Of a stretch of 64,000 nucleotides of DNA, positions 60,833 to 64,000 are shown one piece after another. The stretch is from the NCBI RefSeq assembly GCF_024648885.1, contig NZ_JANBBF010000015.1, forward strand, positions 1-64,000, read 5' to 3'. Source of the DNA: Prauserella salsuginis (lineage in GTDB: Bacteria; Actinomycetota; Actinomycetes; Mycobacteriales; Pseudonocardiaceae). The position numbers and the translations under genes are program-made. Numbering within the stretch: position 1 is the stretch's first letter; the number at the start of each line of letters is the position of its first letter. The notes beneath the pieces were generated by a model. The model made no database searches. It had not been told where the DNA came from and saw only the letters and a list, made by a program, of their open reading frames with translations.

Positions 60833-63348
60833 CGGTTCGCCACCTCCGGTACGCCCAGCATCACGGGCACGGGCTGCTCGCGTTCGGTCTCGAAGGCCAC
60901 CGTCGGATCCGGCGTGCCGGGTGCGTTCACGAACGAGGTGAACCGCGCCAGCTTGTCCGGGTCCTCCAGCACGCCCTTCCACTCGTCCTCGTAGTTCGCG
61001 ACGTGCTCGGCCATCGCGGCTTCCAGCTCGTCGCCGATGCCGAGGCTGTCGTCGACGACCACCGCCCGCAGGTGGTCGAGGCCGCCGTCCAGTTCGTCGA
61101 GCCACGCCGCGGTGCGCTGCAACCGGTCGGCGGTGCGGACGTAGAACATGAGGAAGCGGTCGATGATCCGGATCAGCTCGTCGGTGCCGGCACCGGACAC
61201 CAGCAGGTCCGCGTGCCTCGGTACCGCGCCGCCGTTGCCGCCGACGTACAGGTTCCAGCCGTGTTCGGTGGCGATGACGCCGAAGTCCTTGCTGCGGGCC
61301 TCGGCGCACTCGCGCTGACATCCCGACACCCCGGCCTTGAGCTTGTGCGGCGACCGCAGCCCGCGGTAACGGAGTTCGAGTTCCACGGCGAGGCCCACGC
61401 TGTCCTGCTGGCCGTACCGGCACCACGTCGTACCCACACACGACTTGACGGTCCGCAGCGCCTTTCCGTATGCGTGACCCGATTCGAATCCGGCGTCCAC
61501 GAGCCGGCGCCAGATCCGGGGCAACTGCTCGACGGTCGCACCGAACAGATCGATGCGCTGCCCGCCCGTGATCTTGGTGTAGAGGCCGAAATCCTTGGCC
61601 ACCTCGCCGATCACGATCAGCTTATCCGGCGTGATCTCCCCGCCGGGCACGCGTGGCACGACCGAGTACGTGCCGTTGCGCTGCATGTTCGCCAGGAACC
61701 GGTCGTTGGTGTCCTGCAGCGTCGCCTGCTCCCCGCCGAGCACGTGGCCGTTGCCGAGGGTGGCCAGGATCGAGGCCACGGCGGGTTTGCAGACGGCGCA
61801 TCCCGTGCCGGTGCCGTGTTCGGCGATCAGTTCGCTGAACGTCGTGATCCGCGTGGCGCGGACGATCTCGAACAGTTCGGCGCGCGACTGCGTGAAGTGT
61901 TCGCACAGCGCCGTGGACTGTTCGACACCGCACGCTGCGAGCAGTTTGTCGAGCATCGGCACGCACGAGCCGCACGACGTGCCTGCCCGCGTGCAACTCT
62001 TGATCGCCCCGACACTGTCGCAGCCGTCGTCGTGAATCGCCCCGTTGATCGCGCCCTTCGTGACCGCGTTGCACGAGCAGATCTGCGCGTCGTCGGGCAG
62101 CGCCTCGACACCGACCGCCTCGCCGCCGCCACCGGCGGGACCGATCAGCGCGGCCGGCTCGCCCGGCAGCTCCTCGCCGACCAGCGGGCGCAGCAGGTTG
62201 TACTCGCTCGCATCACCCACGAGAACCCCGCCGAGCAGGGTCGTCGCGTCGTCGGACACGACGAGCTTCTTGTACGACCCGTTCACGGGGTCGTTCACCA
62301 CGACTTCGAGCGAGCCCTCGGTCGCGGCGTGCGCGTCACCGAAACTGGCGACGTCCACGCCCATGAGCTTGAGCTTGGTCGAGGTGTCCGCGCCGGGGAA
62401 TTCCGCGTCGCCGCCCAGCAACGTCGTCGCCACCACTTCGGCCATCGAGTAGCCGGGCGCGACGAGGCCGTACACCCGTCCCTCCACCGAGGCGCATTCC
62501 CCGACGGCGAAGATGTGCGGATCGCTGGTGCGGCACGCCGCGTCGGTGAGCACGCCGCCGCGCTCGCCGACGCCGAGGCCCGCTTCCCGGCCCAGGTCGT
62601 CCCGTGGCCGCACCCCCGCGGAGAACACGAGCAGGTCGACGTCGAGTTCGGTGCCGTTGCCGAGCCGTGCCTGCAGCCGGTCGCCGTCCTGCGCGATCGC
62701 CGCCGTGGACGTTCCCGTGTGGACGGTGACGCCGAGGTCGGTGATCAGCCGGTTGAGCAGCGCACCACCGCCGTCGTCGATCTGCAGTGGCATCAGCCGC
62801 GGCGCCATTTCGACCACGTGCGGGGATAGGCCCAGGTCGCGCAGCGCCTTCGCGGCCTCCAAACCGAGCAACCCGCCGCCGACCACCGCCGCCGCGGGCC
62901 TGCCCCTGCGCTCGCGGGCACGCGCCACCGCCGCGCGGATCTCGTCGAGGTCCTCGATGGTGCGGTACACGAACACACCGGGCAGGTCCTTCCCCTCGAC
63001 CGGCGGCACGAACGGCCGCGACCCCGTGGCCAGCACGAGCGCGTCGTAGTCCTGCACCCGCCCGCTCCGTGTCGTGACGCGGTTGGCCTGCCGGTCGATC
63101 GCGTCGACCGGGTCACCCAGCACCAGCTCCACGCGGTCGTCGCCGGAGTACTCGGACCCCGGAAGGGCCAGCCCATTGGCATCCCACGTGTCCACATAGG
63201 ACGTCAGCGCCACGCGGTCGTAGGCGGGCCGCGGCTCCTCGCCGAACACGACCACCCGCCACGTTCCGTCGACGTCGCCGCCGCGCAGCGCCTCCACCAG
63301 GCGGTGGGCCACCATGCCGTGCCCCGCGACCACCAGCGTTCGACTCAT
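60829..63348 (-). CDS. nirB: Assimilatory NADH nitrite reductase large subunit
   Basis: An 839-residue enzyme that reduces nitrite to ammonia. Order: FAD/NAD(P)-binding oxidoreductase (LVVAGHGMVAHRLVEAL at the start, LVLATGSRPFVPPV, LLVFSAGVRPRDDLG), two BFD-like [2Fe-2S] modules (ICSCNAVTKG...CGSC and GTGCAVCKP), the ferredoxin-like half domains, and siroheme/[4Fe-4S] binding with Cx5C in SCVGTTWCRYG (near 638) and Cx3C in GCQRECAEA (near 678). All redox ligands look intact. First gene of the operon; a GlnR-like box lies 69 bases upstream. Confidence 0.96.
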   Translation of the reverse strand: MSRTLVVAGHGMVAHRLVEALRGGDVDGTWRVVVFGEEPRPAYDRVALTSYVDTWDANGLALPGSEYSGDDRVELVLGDPVDAIDRQANRVTTRSGRVQDYDALVLATGSRPFVPPVEGKDLPGVFVYRTIEDLDEIRAAVARARERRGRPAAAVVGGGLLGLEAAKALRDLGLSPHVVEMAPRLMPLQIDDGGGALLNRLITDLGVTVHTGTSTAAIAQDGDRLQARLGNGTELDVDLLVFSAGVRPRDDLGREAGLGVGERGGVLTDAACRTSDPHIFAVGECASVEGRVYGLVAPGYSMAEVVATTLLGGDAEFPGADTSTKLKLMGVDVASFGDAHAATEGSLEVVVNDPVNGSYKKLVVSDDATTLLGGVLVGDASEYNLLRPLVGEELPGEPAALIGPAGGGGEAVGVEALPDDAQICSCNAVTKGAINGAIHDDGCDSVGAIKSCTRAGTSCGSCVPMLDKLLAACGVEQSTALCEHFTQSRAELFEIVRATRITTFSELIAEHGTGTGCAVCKPAVASILATLGNGHVLGGEQATLQDTNDRFLANMQRNGTYSVVPRVPGGEITPDKLIVIGEVAKDFGLYTKITGGQRIDLFGATVEQLPRIWRRLVDAGFESGHAYGKALRTVKSCVGTTWCRYGQQDSVGLAVELELRYRGLRSPHKLKAGVSGCQRECAEARSKDFGVIATEHGWNLYVGGNGGAVPRHADLLVSGAGTDELIRIIDRFLMFYVRTADRLQRTAAWLDELDGGLDHLRAVVVDDSLGIGDELEAAMAEHVANYEDEWKGVLEDPDKLARFTSFVNAPGTPDPTVAFETEREQPVPVMLGVPEVANR

Positions 63349-63416
63349 GACTCACACCTCCACCGATGCCTGCGTTCCATGCTCACCAGTGGTCGTGTCC
63401 TGACCACTTCCGTCGT

Positions 63417-63432
63417 GTTTCCGGTGCGTTAC
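63417..63432 (-). promoter_or_regulatory. GlnR-like box upstream of nirB
   Basis: On the minus strand GTAAC-GCACCG-GAAAC matches the gTnAC-n6-GaAAC half-unit bound by GlnR, the nitrogen regulator of actinobacteria. It ends 69 bases before the nirB start. A weaker second half (GGAAC five bases further upstream) may complete the site. GlnR control of nirBD is established in Streptomyces. Confidence 0.6.
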
Positions 63433-63518
63433 CAACAGTTCCCTTCCCAGCTCGGCGACCGTGACGGCGATGCGGCGGCCGGCACACCCGCGTCACACGT
63501 GTCCGGTCCGGTGTGCCA

Positions 63519-63554
63519 CATCCACCGCATCCACTGCATCCACTGCATCCACTG
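63519..63554. repeat. 9-bp tandem repeat x4 upstream of nirB
   Basis: CATCCACCG followed by three copies of CATCCACTG, in the gap between narK and nirB. On the minus strand it reads as repeated CAGTGGATG. It is noncoding in my reading and lies just after the narK stop region in the direction of transcription. Confidence 0.9.
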
Positions 63555-63562
63555 CGCGGCGC

Positions 63563-64000
63563 TCACACCCGCGCGTACGCGAGACTCGGCGCTCGGTCCA
63601 CGGCGAAACTCGTCCGCAGGTAGAACCACCACGTCGTCGCCATACACCCGCCGTAACAGGCGAGGATCGCGATAAGCGCGGGCGTCAGGGTTCCGCCGCC
63701 TTCGAGGGAGAACTTGAAGACGAGGTTCACCAGCACGCCACCGAACGCGCCGAGCGCACCGGCGACCCCGACGACCGCGCCCGCCTGCCGTTTGGCCGCT
63801 TTGGCGACCGTGTCCGGATCGGCGCCGGTTCCGGCGTTCTTCCTGGCCTCCTCGGCGAAGATCATCGGGATCATCCGGTACGTCGAACCGTTGCCGATCC
63901 CGGTCAGCACGAACAGCAGGATGAACGAGCCGAAGAACAACGCGAAGCTCTCCTGCGCGACGCTGATCATCACCCCGACGGTGCCGACCGCCAGCCCCGC
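63563..64000 (-). CDS. narK: Nitrate/nitrite transporter NarK, C-terminal part
   Basis: The last 145 residues of an MFS transporter; the rest lies beyond the window edge. The segment GNGSTYRMIPMIF is the second nitrate signature (NS) of NarK proteins, followed by three TMs and the family-typical insertion between them (AKAAKRQAGAVVGVAGALG). It ends with WWFYLRTSFAVDRAPSLAYA. It precedes nirB on the same strand with a gap of 214 bases, so nitrate or nitrite uptake and reduction are encoded together. Confidence 0.88.
   Translation of the reverse strand, partial: AGLAVGTVGVMISVAQESFALFFGSFILLFVLTGIGNGSTYRMIPMIFAEEARKNAGTGADPDTVAKAAKRQAGAVVGVAGALGAFGGVLVNLVFKFSLEGGGTLTPALIAILACYGGCMATTWWFYLRTSFAVDRAPSLAYARV

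Noticed and set aside
63304-63675. A 123-codon plus-strand frame across the narK-nirB gap
   Set aside because: It runs through the 9-bp repeat and into the antisense of narK, with His/Ile repeats from the minisatellite and no ribosome binding site.

Overview
The window is high-GC chromosomal DNA from an actinobacterium, most likely a member of the Pseudonocardiaceae. This rests on the 5' end of a 16S rRNA gene, very GC-rich codon third positions, frequent GTG starts, an adnAB end-processing pair, secA2, panB and nirBD. Much of the gene order matches what I recall of Mycobacterium tuberculosis in three blocks: glnA2 to cobD (Rv2222c-Rv2236c), the potassium channel-adnB-adnA-atl block (Rv3200c-Rv3204), and the nirBD-HemD/OmpR-CbiX-narK nitrite block (Rv0252-Rv0261c). 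The genus itself is inference.

Layout. 1-560: start of a 16S gene reading leftward, with its leader and promoter. 560-4.3 kb: unadenylylated-type glutamine synthetase, an MFS transporter and a divergent GlxA-type AraC regulator. 4.4-15.6 kb: LprG-type lipoprotein, Hip1/CaeA-type exported hydrolase, secA2, nadE, ogt, a DUF998 membrane protein, panB, and a divergent pair of a cytosolic metal-receptor-fold protein and a CooC/MinD-type ATPase. 15.6-24.4 kb: one compact leftward operon encoding a type IV secretion-like machine: a two-TM pilin-like protein, VirB3-like, VirB4-like ATPase, VirB6/TrbL-like, VirB8-like, a muramidase-NlpC/P60 hydrolase, and one or two unknown proteins. No relaxase or VirD4/TraG coupling protein lies in the window. 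25-29.5 kb: monooxygenase, methyltransferase, the RNase P RNA gene (rnpB), then an overlapping operon of Nif3, zinc-ribbon coiled-coil protein and RNase H/phosphatase. 29.8-36.5 kb: DUF222-HNH endonuclease, ptpA, fructosamine kinase-like gene, SURF1, two tandem secreted M15 peptidases and cobD. 36.6-46.5 kb: nudC with two M16 proteases, two paralogous membrane proteins, two paralogous neutral zinc peptidases and a potassium channel. 46.5-54 kb: adnB-adnA and a divergent alkyltransferase-like gene. 54-58.5 kb: siderophore-interacting protein under an IdeR/DmdR-like box, a HemD-like protein, a Phd/VapC toxin-antitoxin pair, and a WYL regulator facing a DUF3224 gene. 58.6-64 kb: nitrite assimilation (nirB, nirD, NnaR-type HemD/OmpR regulator, CbiX chelatase) behind a GlnR-like box, plus the end of narK.

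How genes work together. NirB needs siroheme; CbiX supplies a chelatase activity and the HemD/OmpR protein probably regulates the operon, while the GlnR-like box ties it to nitrogen status and so to glnA2. AdnA and AdnB form one helicase-nuclease. The type IV genes look translationally coupled and should be made together. A recurring oddity is in-frame 15-bp minisatellites that add pentapeptide linkers to at least five unrelated proteins.
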